A stretch of 50,062 bases of DNA from an uncultured Bacteroidota bacterium (GTDB taxonomy: Bacteria; Bacteroidota; Bacteroidia; Bacteroidales; VadinHA17): positions 1 to 50,062 of the forward strand of contig CAIJYD010000075.1 in NCBI GenBank assembly GCA_903824785.1, read 5' to 3'. Made by a program: the position numbers and the translations under genes. Of the stretch, positions 36,485 to 44,661 are shown piece by piece (positions within the stretch are counted from its first letter, which is position 1; the number at the start of each line of letters is the position of its first letter). The notes under the pieces are model-generated. The model did no database searches, was not told where the DNA came from, and was given only the letters and a program-made list of their open reading frames with translations.

Positions 36485-38650
36485 TTATTTTCCAAAAAAG
36501 CTTCTCATCCAGAAATTATTTGCTAAGCCTCTGGAGTGAAGAGCCTTTGCACCACCCCACCCATGACGACCACCCGGATATAACATGAATTCGAATGATT
36601 TCCCTGCATCCTCAAGTCTTGAAATCAGGTAAATTGAATTTTGCATGTGTACATTATCGTCCATGTCGCCATGTGTAAGAAACAGTTTCCCTTTGTAGTT
36701 TTTAACAAAAGTAAGAGCTGAACCCTCTTTATAACCTTCCGGATTATCCTGAGGCGTGTCCATATAACGCTCTGTATAAATATTATCATAAAGTCGATAA
36801 TCAGTAACTGATGATCCCGCAAATCCGTGCGTCCAGTAGTCTGCGCCTTTGGTCAGGGCCAGACAGGTCATATAACCTCCATATGAACTGCCTGTAATGC
36901 CCATTCTTTCAGGATCTATATATGGCTTTGCAATGAGCCACTTCACAGCATCTTCATAATCAAGAATCTCCCATTTCCCCAGACAGCGGTAAATATAATC
37001 AAGGCCTCTCCTGCCAAACTGACCCGAACCTCGATGATCCACGGTAAAAGTAATTATCCCATTCTGGGAATACCATGAAGGAGTATTCCCCGGCCATTTA
37101 TTGCTGACATTCTTGAAATCAGGACCACCATATATTGTAAAAACTACCGGGTATTTTTTTGCAGGATCAAAATTGACGGGATAGGTAATTATTGCCGGCA
37201 TATCAAACAAGCCATCAGCTGTCTTGATTTTTAAAAATTCCTGTTTTAAATTTTTCAAAGGATCAAAAGCCGGCTGGTCAAATTTATAGATCTCTTTCAA
37301 TAGCTTACCATTCTTACCATAAGCTAAAATGGAACCTGCACTTGATATACTGCTCCAGGTGTCCAGTATATAATTTCCTTTAGGAGAAACACTTACAGAA
37401 TGAGTTCCATCACCGTTTGTAATCTTCAAAAGATTATTGCCATCAAGCCCTACCCTGAAGGCGTGAATATCAGTCGATTCCAGGCCTGTTGCTGAAAAAT
37501 AAACTACTTTAAGATCTTCATCAACCCTGTCAATTGAAGTGATCCTGAAATCCAGACCGGTAAGTTGTGAAATAAGCCGCCCGTCCCAGCCATAATAATA
37601 GAGATTCTCCCAACCACTCTTACTGCTTCTAATAATAAATCCTGAGCCATTGCCCATTACATAAATATCTTCATGAAACTCGATCCAGGTCTTCGTGGTT
37701 TCATTATAGATTTTCGTGAAATCGCCGGTCGTGTAATCAGCAAGAATAATACTTAGGTCATTCTGATCGCGATTAACTATCTGAATAGCAAGTTTTTTAC
37801 TATCAGGGGTCCAGAATGGCCAGGCAATATACTGGTCGATGCTATAATCTGTTTTTACCCAAGCCGTGGTTCCTGAAGTTAAATCTGCTATGCCCATTTT
37901 TACTTTCGGATTGGGATCTCCGGGTTTTGGATAAGGAGTTGCTTCGATCAGTCCGTGAATCCCGTCGGCCTCATCGAGTCTGTTAAGTGTAAAAACAGGA
38001 ACAGCAGAATCATCTGTTCTCAGGAATGCTAATTTATTCCCGTCGGGAGACCACCAGAATGCAGCATAACGGCTTTGCCTGCCCAGAATCTCCTCCATAT
38101 AAACCCATGAAGAATAACCGTTATAAACCTTTTCAGATGCGTCCGAAGTAAGCCTTATCTCTTTATTCCCTTCAAGATCATAAACATACAGATCCTTGTT
38201 TTTTGTATATGCTAATTTTTTTCCATCAGGCGAAAAGCGGGTATTAACCTCTGCAATTATGTCAGATGTAAGTCGCTTCAGTTCTGCAACCCCGGTTGTA
38301 AAAAGATACAGGTCATTGTCTTTTATTAGAATGGCCCTTTTCTTATCAGGACTGATTACATCATTCATGGTTAAAGATGTCCCCTGCGGAAGAGCTTTTG
38401 CGATAAGGTCTCTTTCTGTTTTTGCTGGAGGAACAACAACCCCTTTTCCTGATTTAATATCAACACTCTGGATTACAGGATTTTTATCAGTATCAAAAGT
38501 TTTTATCAGGTAATGTGTATCGTCAGTCCAGCCCATAATGGCAACCTGATTGCCGACGCGTTGCGGCATCTGCGCATCAGCGTAGTAAAATTGAACCACC
38601 ATTAATAAAATCAGGCAAACAGCCATCTGCAGGAATTTAAATCTTCTCAT
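36485..38650 (-). CDS. S9B dipeptidyl peptidase IV-family serine peptidase, exported
   Basis: Removes X-Pro (or X-Ala) dipeptides from peptides, presumably in the periplasm. The 721-aa protein has a signal peptide (LILLMVVQFYYADAQ), an eight-bladed beta-propeller (about 60-480, with repeated SPDGKKLAY and SPDGNKLAF blades), the DPP IV Glu motif region VYMEEILGRQSRYAAFWWSPDG, and an alpha/beta-hydrolase domain. The catalytic Ser is in GITGSSYGGYM near 586, the Asp in THGDMDDNVH near 658, and the His in GGRHGWGG near 696. A consensus promoter lies 40 nt upstream. It fits with the cytoplasmic aminopeptidase P nearby for using proline-rich peptides. Confidence 0.95.
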   Translation of the reverse strand: MRRFKFLQMAVCLILLMVVQFYYADAQMPQRVGNQVAIMGWTDDTHYLIKTFDTDKNPVIQSVDIKSGKGVVVPPAKTERDLIAKALPQGTSLTMNDVISPDKKRAILIKDNDLYLFTTGVAELKRLTSDIIAEVNTRFSPDGKKLAYTKNKDLYVYDLEGNKEIRLTSDASEKVYNGYSSWVYMEEILGRQSRYAAFWWSPDGNKLAFLRTDDSAVPVFTLNRLDEADGIHGLIEATPYPKPGDPNPKVKMGIADLTSGTTAWVKTDYSIDQYIAWPFWTPDSKKLAIQIVNRDQNDLSIILADYTTGDFTKIYNETTKTWIEFHEDIYVMGNGSGFIIRSSKSGWENLYYYGWDGRLISQLTGLDFRITSIDRVDEDLKVVYFSATGLESTDIHAFRVGLDGNNLLKITNGDGTHSVSVSPKGNYILDTWSSISSAGSILAYGKNGKLLKEIYKFDQPAFDPLKNLKQEFLKIKTADGLFDMPAIITYPVNFDPAKKYPVVFTIYGGPDFKNVSNKWPGNTPSWYSQNGIITFTVDHRGSGQFGRRGLDYIYRCLGKWEILDYEDAVKWLIAKPYIDPERMGITGSSYGGYMTCLALTKGADYWTHGFAGSSVTDYRLYDNIYTERYMDTPQDNPEGYKEGSALTFVKNYKGKLFLTHGDMDDNVHMQNSIYLISRLEDAGKSFEFMLYPGGRHGWGGAKALHSRGLANNFWMRSFFGK

Positions 38651-38691
38651 AAGGATTATTTAAAATGTATGAATATTCATAAAACGGAAAG

Positions 38692-38721
38692 CAAAAATAT
38701 GAATTTTAAATCTGAATTCAA
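38692..38721 (-). promoter_or_regulatory. Promoter of the DPP IV gene (TTG-N19-TATTTTTG)
   Basis: On the minus strand TTG (38721-38719) and TATTTTTG (38699-38692) are 19 nt apart, an exact match to the Bacteroidota -33/-7 consensus, with a predicted 5' leader of about 37 nt before the ATG at 38650. This is the best promoter match in the window. Confidence 0.7.
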
Positions 38722-38785
38722 GCTATTTGCTGAACTTAGCATTATCTTAAAATTGATAAAGATTTTGTAATTTTGTAATAAATAA

Positions 38786-40096
38786 ATGGAGGGTAACAGG
38801 ATCGATACAAAATCTATTCAGGAGATCGGGTGGTTAAAGCTTGATAATGCTGCGAAGCTGTTTCCGGCAATAATGTCTGATGAATTAACTGCTGTTTTCA
38901 GGATTACTGCATCTCTAAAAGAGCCTGTCAGATTTTCGGCAATAAAAGAGGCTGTTGAGGTAACATCAAGACGCTTTCCCTATTTCAGTGTATCGCTTGG
39001 CAGCGGGTTGTTCTGGTATTATCTTGAATACAACATGCAGCTTCCACGCATTCAGACCGAGGAAAAAATACCCTGTACTGCTTTTGCTGCAAAAAGAATA
39101 AACGAACCTCTTTACAGAATCCTTATTAAAAAGAACAGGATCTCTGTAGAGTTCATTCACATTCTTACTGATGGCGGGGGTGCCTTTGAATTCCTTAAAT
39201 CGCTGCTTTACACATACTTAAAACTAACTGACAAGACCCTCCTGTCTTCGGAAGGAATTATATTACCCGACAGCCCGGTTGATGAAGGGGAAATGGAAGA
39301 TGGATATAACAGGTTCTTCAGAAAAAAAATTCCGCCGCCAGGAAAGCTCACCAAAGCCTGGCATGTTCCTTTCATTCTGAATAAAAAGCCCCGCCTGCGG
39401 GTCATCCGTTCAGAAATTTCGCTTGATAAACTTCTTGAAGCAGCCCGAAGTTATAATGTATCAATTACAGAGTATGTTGTATCAGTTTATCTTTTTGCCC
39501 TTCAGGAGATTTACCTTAATGAGAAAAAAGAGGGGAGGAAAACAAGAAGGGGAGTTCTGCGGATTGAGGTTCCTGTTAATCTGCGTAAAAAGTTTCCGAC
39601 CAATACAATGCGCAATTTTTCGCTCTTTGTAATGCCGGAGATTGATCTCAGGCTGGGGATTTACACCTTTGAAGAAATTGTTAAAATTATCCATCACCAG
39701 CTGCAGACCGGAACAGATGTGAAACAGATAAGCCGTTTCTTATCACAAAATGTAAGCCATGAGAAGAGTCCGTTCATAAGGGTTATGCCCCTCTTTATAA
39801 AAAGTATGGCAATTTCCGCAGTTTACAGAAGACTAGGCACAAGGCAATGTTCCGGCATAATGACCAATCTTGGCAACGTTATACTTCCTGAGGACATGCA
39901 GAAACATATTGAGTCAATTGAAGTGGTGCCGACACCTCCGAATAAGCATGTTAAGATCAGCTGTGCCATGGTCTCTTTCGGGAATAAACTGAGACTGAAT
40001 TTTTGTAATGTTTCCGGTTCAACAGAACTTGAGAAACATTTTCTAAAACATTTTACAAACTCAGGTATAGGCGTTAAAATATTAAATAATAAATAG
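38786..40096 (+). CDS. Condensation/alcohol-acetyltransferase-fold protein
   Basis: The 436-aa cytoplasmic protein resembles CoA-dependent acyltransferases of the condensation/BAHD/wax-synthase fold. The HILTDGGGAFEFLKSL segment near 124 matches the catalytic HxxxDGxG motif. The first half (KLDNAAKLFPAIMS) and the later VPVNLRKKFPTNTMRNFSLFV and SGIMTNLGNV are typical of the 'alcohol acetyltransferase' annotation group. The next gene follows 7 nt later, so they are an operon. TAATTTTG at 38768-38775 is a possible -7 box but leaves almost no leader and has no -33 partner. The acyl donor and acceptor are unknown; a role in lipid or small-molecule esterification is inferred. Confidence 0.72.
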   Translation: MEGNRIDTKSIQEIGWLKLDNAAKLFPAIMSDELTAVFRITASLKEPVRFSAIKEAVEVTSRRFPYFSVSLGSGLFWYYLEYNMQLPRIQTEEKIPCTAFAAKRINEPLYRILIKKNRISVEFIHILTDGGGAFEFLKSLLYTYLKLTDKTLLSSEGIILPDSPVDEGEMEDGYNRFFRKKIPPPGKLTKAWHVPFILNKKPRLRVIRSEISLDKLLEAARSYNVSITEYVVSVYLFALQEIYLNEKKEGRKTRRGVLRIEVPVNLRKKFPTNTMRNFSLFVMPEIDLRLGIYTFEEIVKIIHHQLQTGTDVKQISRFLSQNVSHEKSPFIRVMPLFIKSMAISAVYRRLGTRQCSGIMTNLGNVILPEDMQKHIESIEVVPTPPNKHVKISCAMVSFGNKLRLNFCNVSGSTELEKHFLKHFTNSGIGVKILNNK

Positions 40097-40103
40097 TTAC
40101 AAT

Positions 40104-40808
40104 ATGATCTTATGTGAACACTGTGGAGTAGAGCTGGATAAAGGTATGAAAATTTGTCCTCTCTGCGGGAGAACCAGCGGGACAGAGCCGGTTGGTGAAA
40201 AACCGGAGCAATCTGATTATTATCCCTCCGACATAATATCAGTGCATAAAGAGGAGAGACGGAAACACCTGTGGGAAATAAGTGGAATTATTGCCTTTTC
40301 CGGAATAGTAGTCTGCACAATTGTTGACTTTGAACTCAGTAAGAAAATTTCCTGGTCACTTTTCGCAGACACATCAGTTGCTGCAGCCTGGATCTGCCTT
40401 ACTCTTATACTTCTGGCCTTTAAAAAATATTTTATAGTTATCCCGGGTCTATTGATTACTATTTTAACCATGCTATTTCTTTTTGATCTCATTTCAGGCA
40501 GCCTAACCTGGTTTTATCCAATCGGACTGCCTATAACAGTAGCCTTTTTTGTTTCTGTTACCATCATTACATTACTCTGGAAAATAGCTCATTTCAGGGG
40601 ATTTAATATTCTGGCAATAGCATTCCTGATACTTTCTTTGTTCTGCATGGTTACTGAAGCATTTATAGATAAATATGCTTTTAATTCAATCGAAATAAGA
40701 TGGTCAGCTATTGTTGCTGTTTCAATTCTTCCGATAGCACTTCTTCTGCTCTTTGTTCAATACAGGATGAAAAGGGGAAACCGGCTTGATAGTTATTTTC
40801 ATGTTTAG
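40104..40808 (+). CDS. Zinc-ribbon membrane protein (DUF6320-like)
   Basis: The 234-aa protein begins with a rubredoxin-like zinc ribbon: CEHCGVELDKGMKICPLCGR (two CxxC pairs, residues about 4-23). A charged linker (35-55) is followed by about six hydrophobic helices to residue 220 and a basic C-terminus (QYRMKRGNRLDSY). This pattern matches DUF6320-type proteins as I remember them, which occur next to condensation-fold acyltransferases, as here (7 nt gap). The pair may be an acyltransferase with its membrane partner. A weak hairpin with a T-rich end (40822-40854) may terminate the transcript. Confidence 0.68.
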   Translation: MILCEHCGVELDKGMKICPLCGRTSGTEPVGEKPEQSDYYPSDIISVHKEERRKHLWEISGIIAFSGIVVCTIVDFELSKKISWSLFADTSVAAAWICLTLILLAFKKYFIVIPGLLITILTMLFLFDLISGSLTWFYPIGLPITVAFFVSVTIITLLWKIAHFRGFNILAIAFLILSLFCMVTEAFIDKYAFNSIEIRWSAIVAVSILPIALLLLFVQYRMKRGNRLDSYFHV

Positions 40809-41501
40809 CTTTTGTAAACTAACCTGAATTATTCATAAAAAAGGTTTTTTTGTTCTTTATTTATAACTTATTCAGCTATATTTAAAGTCGTTACAACAAA
40901 ACAACCCCTTTGTACTATGATATACAAGAAACTGAAACTATTGCTTCCGTACTTAGTTAAACACCAGATAAAAGTCCGATAAAAAACTCTCCCCTCCTTT
41001 TTCCAATGTCCCCGAAAATAATCCATCATCCCGAATTCCGACAAATAGGAGCTTGCGGAGGTTTGGAGGAATGAGTGATCTCCTTCTCGCAGCTGGAACT
41101 TAATAAAAAAGATGTGTATAAAGATTAGCTTTTGAAGTAGGGGATACTTCCATTAACTCTGTTTTAAGATTCTACATATTAAGGTTTGAAAACATGGCCG
41201 TTTTAGGATCAACATCACCGAAATATCCAACATGCAGGATAATGATACCCTCAAAAGTGAAAAATTATGCTTAATTTAAAGTTTAGGAATGAACCAGGCT
41301 AAAGAGTTCAGTTTTAAAAGCACTTCAATAAATTCCCGCAATAGCCAATACCTGAAATAATAAGTAATCAGCTCCAAATTGCCATAACATTACAAATTAT
41401 CCTGCCCTTATTTAGAAATATTATAAACTTTTGTTATTTTATTAACATTGTTATTTAATTCACAACTAATTTTAATATCTTTGTGCAGTAATAAAACTCA
41501 C
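40809..41501. other. Long intergenic region before the hydrogenase operon
   Basis: Nearly 700 nt with no recognisable gene. It contains a 21-codon ORF from 40918 (MIYKKLKLLL...) and an open stretch of about 50 codons ending near 41275, neither similar to anything I recognise; a GGAGCTTGCGGAGGTTTGGAGGAATGAG-like G-rich patch lies near 41050-41090. It may be decayed sequence. The hydrogenase promoter lies at its right end. Confidence 0.5.
41476..41483 (+). promoter_or_regulatory. Candidate -7 box of the hydrogenase operon (TATCTTTG)
   Basis: TATCTTTG fits TAnnTTTG exactly and lies 18 nt before the ATG at 41502, so the leader would be about 14 nt. The nearest TTG upstream (41448-41450) is 25 nt away, slightly beyond the usual range. 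Confidence 0.45.
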
Positions 41502-41687
41502 ATGAATTCAAAAGTGGTTTTTTTGCATAATCTATCAGATGATTACTATCAGAAAAAAATGACCATTCCGGAAATAACAGAAATAATTACAGGAAAAGCG
41601 AATCTTCAGCCAACAAGAACCTGCCGGGATTACAGTCATAAACTGTTTTATCTTCACAAAAATCAGAAAAATATTATTAAAGAATGA
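41502..41687 (+). CDS. Small protein at the head of the hydrogenase operon (61 aa)
   Basis: The ATG at 41502 sits just behind a TATCTTTG promoter box, so I prefer it to a further upstream in-frame start at 41448 that would lie within or before the promoter. The product starts MNSKVVFLHNLSDDYYQKK and has MTIPEITEIITGK in the middle; the tail is rich in His, Lys and Asn. Its stop overlaps the next ATG (ATGA at 41684), so translation is coupled to the GHKL ATPase. In related hydrogenase operons this position is taken by a DRTGG-domain protein whose N-terminus looks like the MTIPEITEI segment, so this could be a truncated or diverged version, but that is a weak inference. Confidence 0.6.
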   Translation: MNSKVVFLHNLSDDYYQKKMTIPEITEIITGKANLQPTRTCRDYSHKLFYLHKNQKNIIKE

Positions 41688-42265
41688 AAATACTATCACT
41701 AAACATACTCGACATAGTTCAGAACTCGATCAGGGCTAAAGCGGATAAAATCTCAATTGAGATTACAGAATCTGTTAAAAATGATCTTTACCGTATTGTG
41801 GTCACAGATAATGGGACACGAATACCTGTAGATATTCATGAAAATATAACTGATATATCCGAAGCCACCCGCACAAAAAGAAAGATGGGATCAGGACTTC
41901 CCCTTTTGAAATACTATACGGAAATGACAGGTGGAAATCTCATCATCGAATCAATAGAAGGAAAAGGAACTCAGGTAAAAGCCACCTTTTCATTCAGCCA
42001 TAAAGACCGGCAACTACTTGGAGATATTGCAGGTATAGTAATAATATTGATTTCAGTAAACCCGGATATTGATTTTATTTACCGCCATTTTACTGACAAG
42101 GGCAATTACCGTTTTTCAACAAAAGAGACTAAAGAATATCTTGGATTAAACACCTTGAATAGCAGAAGCCTTCTCGAGGATTTAGGCTCCATGATAGGTG
42201 AAAACCTGAAAGAAATTGAGGCATCTGGCTTTGTTTTCCGGCAAAGTTTAAAAGAAGTTTTTTAA
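41684..42265 (+). CDS. GHKL (HATPase_c) ATP-binding protein of hydrogenase operon
   Basis: A 193-aa protein with a histidine-kinase/anti-sigma-type ATPase fold in its first 110 residues: N-box region LNILDIVQNSIRAKADKI, G1-like VTDNGTRIPVDI near 46, G2 GSGLPLLKYY near 69, and FSFSHKD at the end of the fold. There is no dimerisation or phospho-accepting His domain. A C-terminal segment (110-193) is specific to the hydrogenase-linked group. The G1 box reads DNGTRI, not DNGxGI, so the second glycine is missing and nucleotide binding may be altered. Proteins of this type precede HydBA genes in many anaerobes and are presumed regulatory; their role is unproven. Confidence 0.82.
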   Translation: MKILSLNILDIVQNSIRAKADKISIEITESVKNDLYRIVVTDNGTRIPVDIHENITDISEATRTKRKMGSGLPLLKYYTEMTGGNLIIESIEGKGTQVKATFSFSHKDRQLLGDIAGIVIILISVNPDIDFIYRHFTDKGNYRFSTKETKEYLGLNTLNSRSLLEDLGSMIGENLKEIEASGFVFRQSLKEVF

Positions 42266-42443
42266 CGGAATAAGAAATAAAACTGATAAATTTAACAGCG
42301 CAAAAAAGGTTATTTGAGTATCAGTTATTTTACATATAACCTCATTTATTTTCAAACGTTCTGCAATTTCTTATTTATAATTGGCGATAGTCAACAAAGA
42401 TTGGAAACGCGAACAATAAATTTTAAACTTAACGATTAACAGC
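42266..42443 (+). other. Gap with a 7-bp hairpin in the hydrogenase operon
   Basis: The 178-nt gap separates the ATPase from the ferredoxin gene. It contains AGGTTAT (42307-42313) paired with ATAACCT (42336-42342) around a 22-nt loop, with no T tract, so it does not look like a terminator. A second start of transcription for the structural genes might lie here, but no consensus box is seen. Confidence 0.4.
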
Positions 42444-42854
42444 ATGTCAAAAATCTTGTCACTTGCAGACCTGAAGAAGAAACGCGATGAGTTGAAGAGC
42501 GGGTTGGATATCCGGATTAAGGCTTTAAATCCTGAAAATAGCGTTCAGGTAAAAGTTGCCATGGCAACATGTGGTATTGCATCAGGAGCAAAAACAGTAA
42601 TGGAGTTTTTTCTGGAACAACTTGACAGAAGGAACATTGCAGCAGTAGTAACCCAGACTGGCTGTATGGGATATTGCTATGCAGAACCTACCATCGAGGT
42701 AAAACTTCCGGGACAAGATCCGGTTGTTTATGGTTTTGTCGACCTTAAAAGGGCCGACCAGATTATTGAAAAATATATAAAGACAGGGGAGTTTGTGGAT
42801 GGCATCATCCCTGTGAATTACGAAACAGTTGACTTAAATAATAAGGAGGAATAA
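42444..42854 (+). CDS. Thioredoxin-like (2Fe-2S) ferredoxin of hydrogenase operon
   Basis: The 136-aa protein has a helical N-terminus (LADLKKKRDELKSG) and then a thioredoxin-like [2Fe-2S] fold: VAMATCGIASGAKTVMEFF near 42 and TQTGCMGYCYAEPTIEV near 68. The first motif has Cys followed by Ala where NuoE has a second Cys, which is characteristic of this hydrogenase-associated group, so only three cluster-like cysteines are present (in the motifs). It probably shuttles electrons or acts as an extra NuoE-like module. Its stop is 2 nt before hydB. Confidence 0.85.
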   Translation: MSKILSLADLKKKRDELKSGLDIRIKALNPENSVQVKVAMATCGIASGAKTVMEFFLEQLDRRNIAAVVTQTGCMGYCYAEPTIEVKLPGQDPVVYGFVDLKRADQIIEKYIKTGEFVDGIIPVNYETVDLNNKEE

Positions 42855-42856
42855 TT

Positions 42857-44650
42857 ATGTCAAAATACAGTATGCATCTTCTGGTTTGCGGTGGTACAAG
42901 TTGCCATGCTTCAGAAAGCGATGCTATTGTCTGCAATTTAAGAGACGAACTTGAAGCAAGAGGACTGGTAGATTCTGTTCAGGTTATTGTGACAGGATGC
43001 TTTGGCTTTTGCGAAAAAGGACCTATTGTGAAGGTTCTGCCCGACAACACTTTCTATGTTCAGGTTAAACCAGAAGATGCACAAACAATTGTTGAAGAGC
43101 ATGTTATAAAAGGAAGGAAAATCACCCGGCTTTTATATCAGGATCCTGTTACAAAGGAACCTTTTGCCGATTCAAAAAATATGGGCTTTTTCAAGAAACA
43201 GCTCCGGATCGTTCTCCGCAACTGCGGGTTCATAAATCCCGAGAATATTGATGAGTACATTGCCCGTGAGGGCTATCAGGCCCTGGGGAAAGTGCTGTCT
43301 GAGATGAGTCCTGAAGAGGTAATAAAAGTTGTTAAAGATTCCGGACAGAAAGGTCGTGGCGGTGGTGGCTTCCCTACAGGATTGAAATGGGAACTGGCCC
43401 GCAAAAGCGTATCAGATGAAAAATATGTTGTGTGTAATGCTGATGAAGGCGATCCCGGAGCATTTATGGACAGGTCTGTTCTTGAAGGTGATCCTCATTC
43501 GGTACTTGAAGCTATGGCAATATGCGGATACAGCATCGGTGCTTCAAATGGTCTGATCTATATCCGTGCCGAATACCCTCTTGCTATAGAAAGATTAAAA
43601 ATAGCTATTAAACAGGCCAGGGAATATGGCTTACTGGGAAATGATATTTTAGGTACCGGTTTCAATTTCGATATAACTCTCCGATATGGCGCCGGTGCAT
43701 TTGTCTGCGGTGAAGAGACTGCCCTTATTCATTCAATGGAAGGGCTTCGCGGAGAACCAACTGTAAAACCACCATTCCCGGCAGAATCGGGTTACCGTGG
43801 AAAACCCACAAATGTTAATAATGTTGAGACCTTTGCTGCTATTCCTGTTATTATTCTTAAAGGGTCAAAATGGTTCAGCAGCATCGGAACTGAAAAAGCC
43901 AAGGGAACAAAAGTATTTGCTCTTGCAGGAAAGATCAATAATGTTGGACTGATTGAAGTTCCGATGGGAACCACCCTTCGTGAAGTGATCTTTGAAATAG
44001 GCGGTGGCATAAGGAATGGTAAGAAATTTAAAGGTGTTCAAACCGGAGGACCTTCTGGAGGCTGTCTGACAGAAAAACATCTTGACACCCCGATCGATTT
44101 TGACAACCTTATTGCAGCCGGCTCTATGATGGGTTCAGGTGCTATGATTGTGCTTGACCAGGATGACTGCATGGTTTCGATGGCAAAATATTTTCTTGAC
44201 TTTACTGTCGAGGAGTCGTGTGGAAAATGTGCTCCATGCAGGATCGGAAATAAAAGGCTTCATGAACTCCTCGGACAGATTTGCGATGGAAAAGGAACTC
44301 TAAGCGATCTTGACAGACTGAGAAACATGAGTCTTGTAATTAAGGATACTTCGCTCTGTGGTCTTGGTCAAACTTCACCAAATCCGGTTCTTTCAATGCT
44401 CGACAACTTCTGGGATGAGTATGTTGCACACGTTACTGATAAAAAATGCCCCGCAGGACAGTGCCGCAGTCTGATGGAATATATTGTCAATGCCGAGAAT
44501 TGTGTTGGCTGCACCGCCTGTGCGAGAGTCTGCCCTGTAAACGCTATTTCTGGCGAAAGAAAAGAGGTACACCTCATTGACTCCTCAATTTGTATAAAAT
44601 GCGGTGCCTGTATGGAGAAATGTAAGTTTGATGCAATATTTATCAGTTAA
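42857..44650 (+). CDS. hydB: NADH-dependent hydrogenase flavoprotein subunit (HydB / NuoF-like)
   Basis: The NADH-oxidising subunit, 597 aa. It contains an N-terminal thioredoxin-like 2Fe-2S module (CGGTSCHAS, GCFGFCEKGP), the NADH- and FMN-binding NuoF core (GRGGGGFPTGLKWELARK near 168, NADEGDPGAFMDRSVLEGDP near 193, GAGAFVCGEETALIHSMEG), the 4Fe-4S site ESCGKCAPCRIGNKRL near 454, and a C-terminal ferredoxin pair (CVGCTACARVCP, CIKCGACMEKC). This is the layout of HydB from bifurcating or NADH-linked [FeFe] hydrogenases. It lies between the ferredoxin gene and hydA, with an 11-nt gap to hydA. Confidence 0.95.
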   Translation: MSKYSMHLLVCGGTSCHASESDAIVCNLRDELEARGLVDSVQVIVTGCFGFCEKGPIVKVLPDNTFYVQVKPEDAQTIVEEHVIKGRKITRLLYQDPVTKEPFADSKNMGFFKKQLRIVLRNCGFINPENIDEYIAREGYQALGKVLSEMSPEEVIKVVKDSGQKGRGGGGFPTGLKWELARKSVSDEKYVVCNADEGDPGAFMDRSVLEGDPHSVLEAMAICGYSIGASNGLIYIRAEYPLAIERLKIAIKQAREYGLLGNDILGTGFNFDITLRYGAGAFVCGEETALIHSMEGLRGEPTVKPPFPAESGYRGKPTNVNNVETFAAIPVIILKGSKWFSSIGTEKAKGTKVFALAGKINNVGLIEVPMGTTLREVIFEIGGGIRNGKKFKGVQTGGPSGGCLTEKHLDTPIDFDNLIAAGSMMGSGAMIVLDQDDCMVSMAKYFLDFTVEESCGKCAPCRIGNKRLHELLGQICDGKGTLSDLDRLRNMSLVIKDTSLCGLGQTSPNPVLSMLDNFWDEYVAHVTDKKCPAGQCRSLMEYIVNAENCVGCTACARVCPVNAISGERKEVHLIDSSICIKCGACMEKCKFDAIFIS

Positions 44651-44661
44651 TCAAAAGAGTA

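Noticed and set aside
40822-40854. Possible terminator after the zinc-ribbon membrane protein
   Set aside because: The stem is only about 5 bp (AACCT/AGGTT) and the T tract alone is not enough to call it firmly, so it is mentioned only with the gene.
41448-41501. Upstream in-frame start for the small hydrogenase-operon protein (79 aa version)
   Set aside because: The extra residues overlap the TATCTTTG promoter box at 41476-41483, so the ATG at 41502 is preferred.
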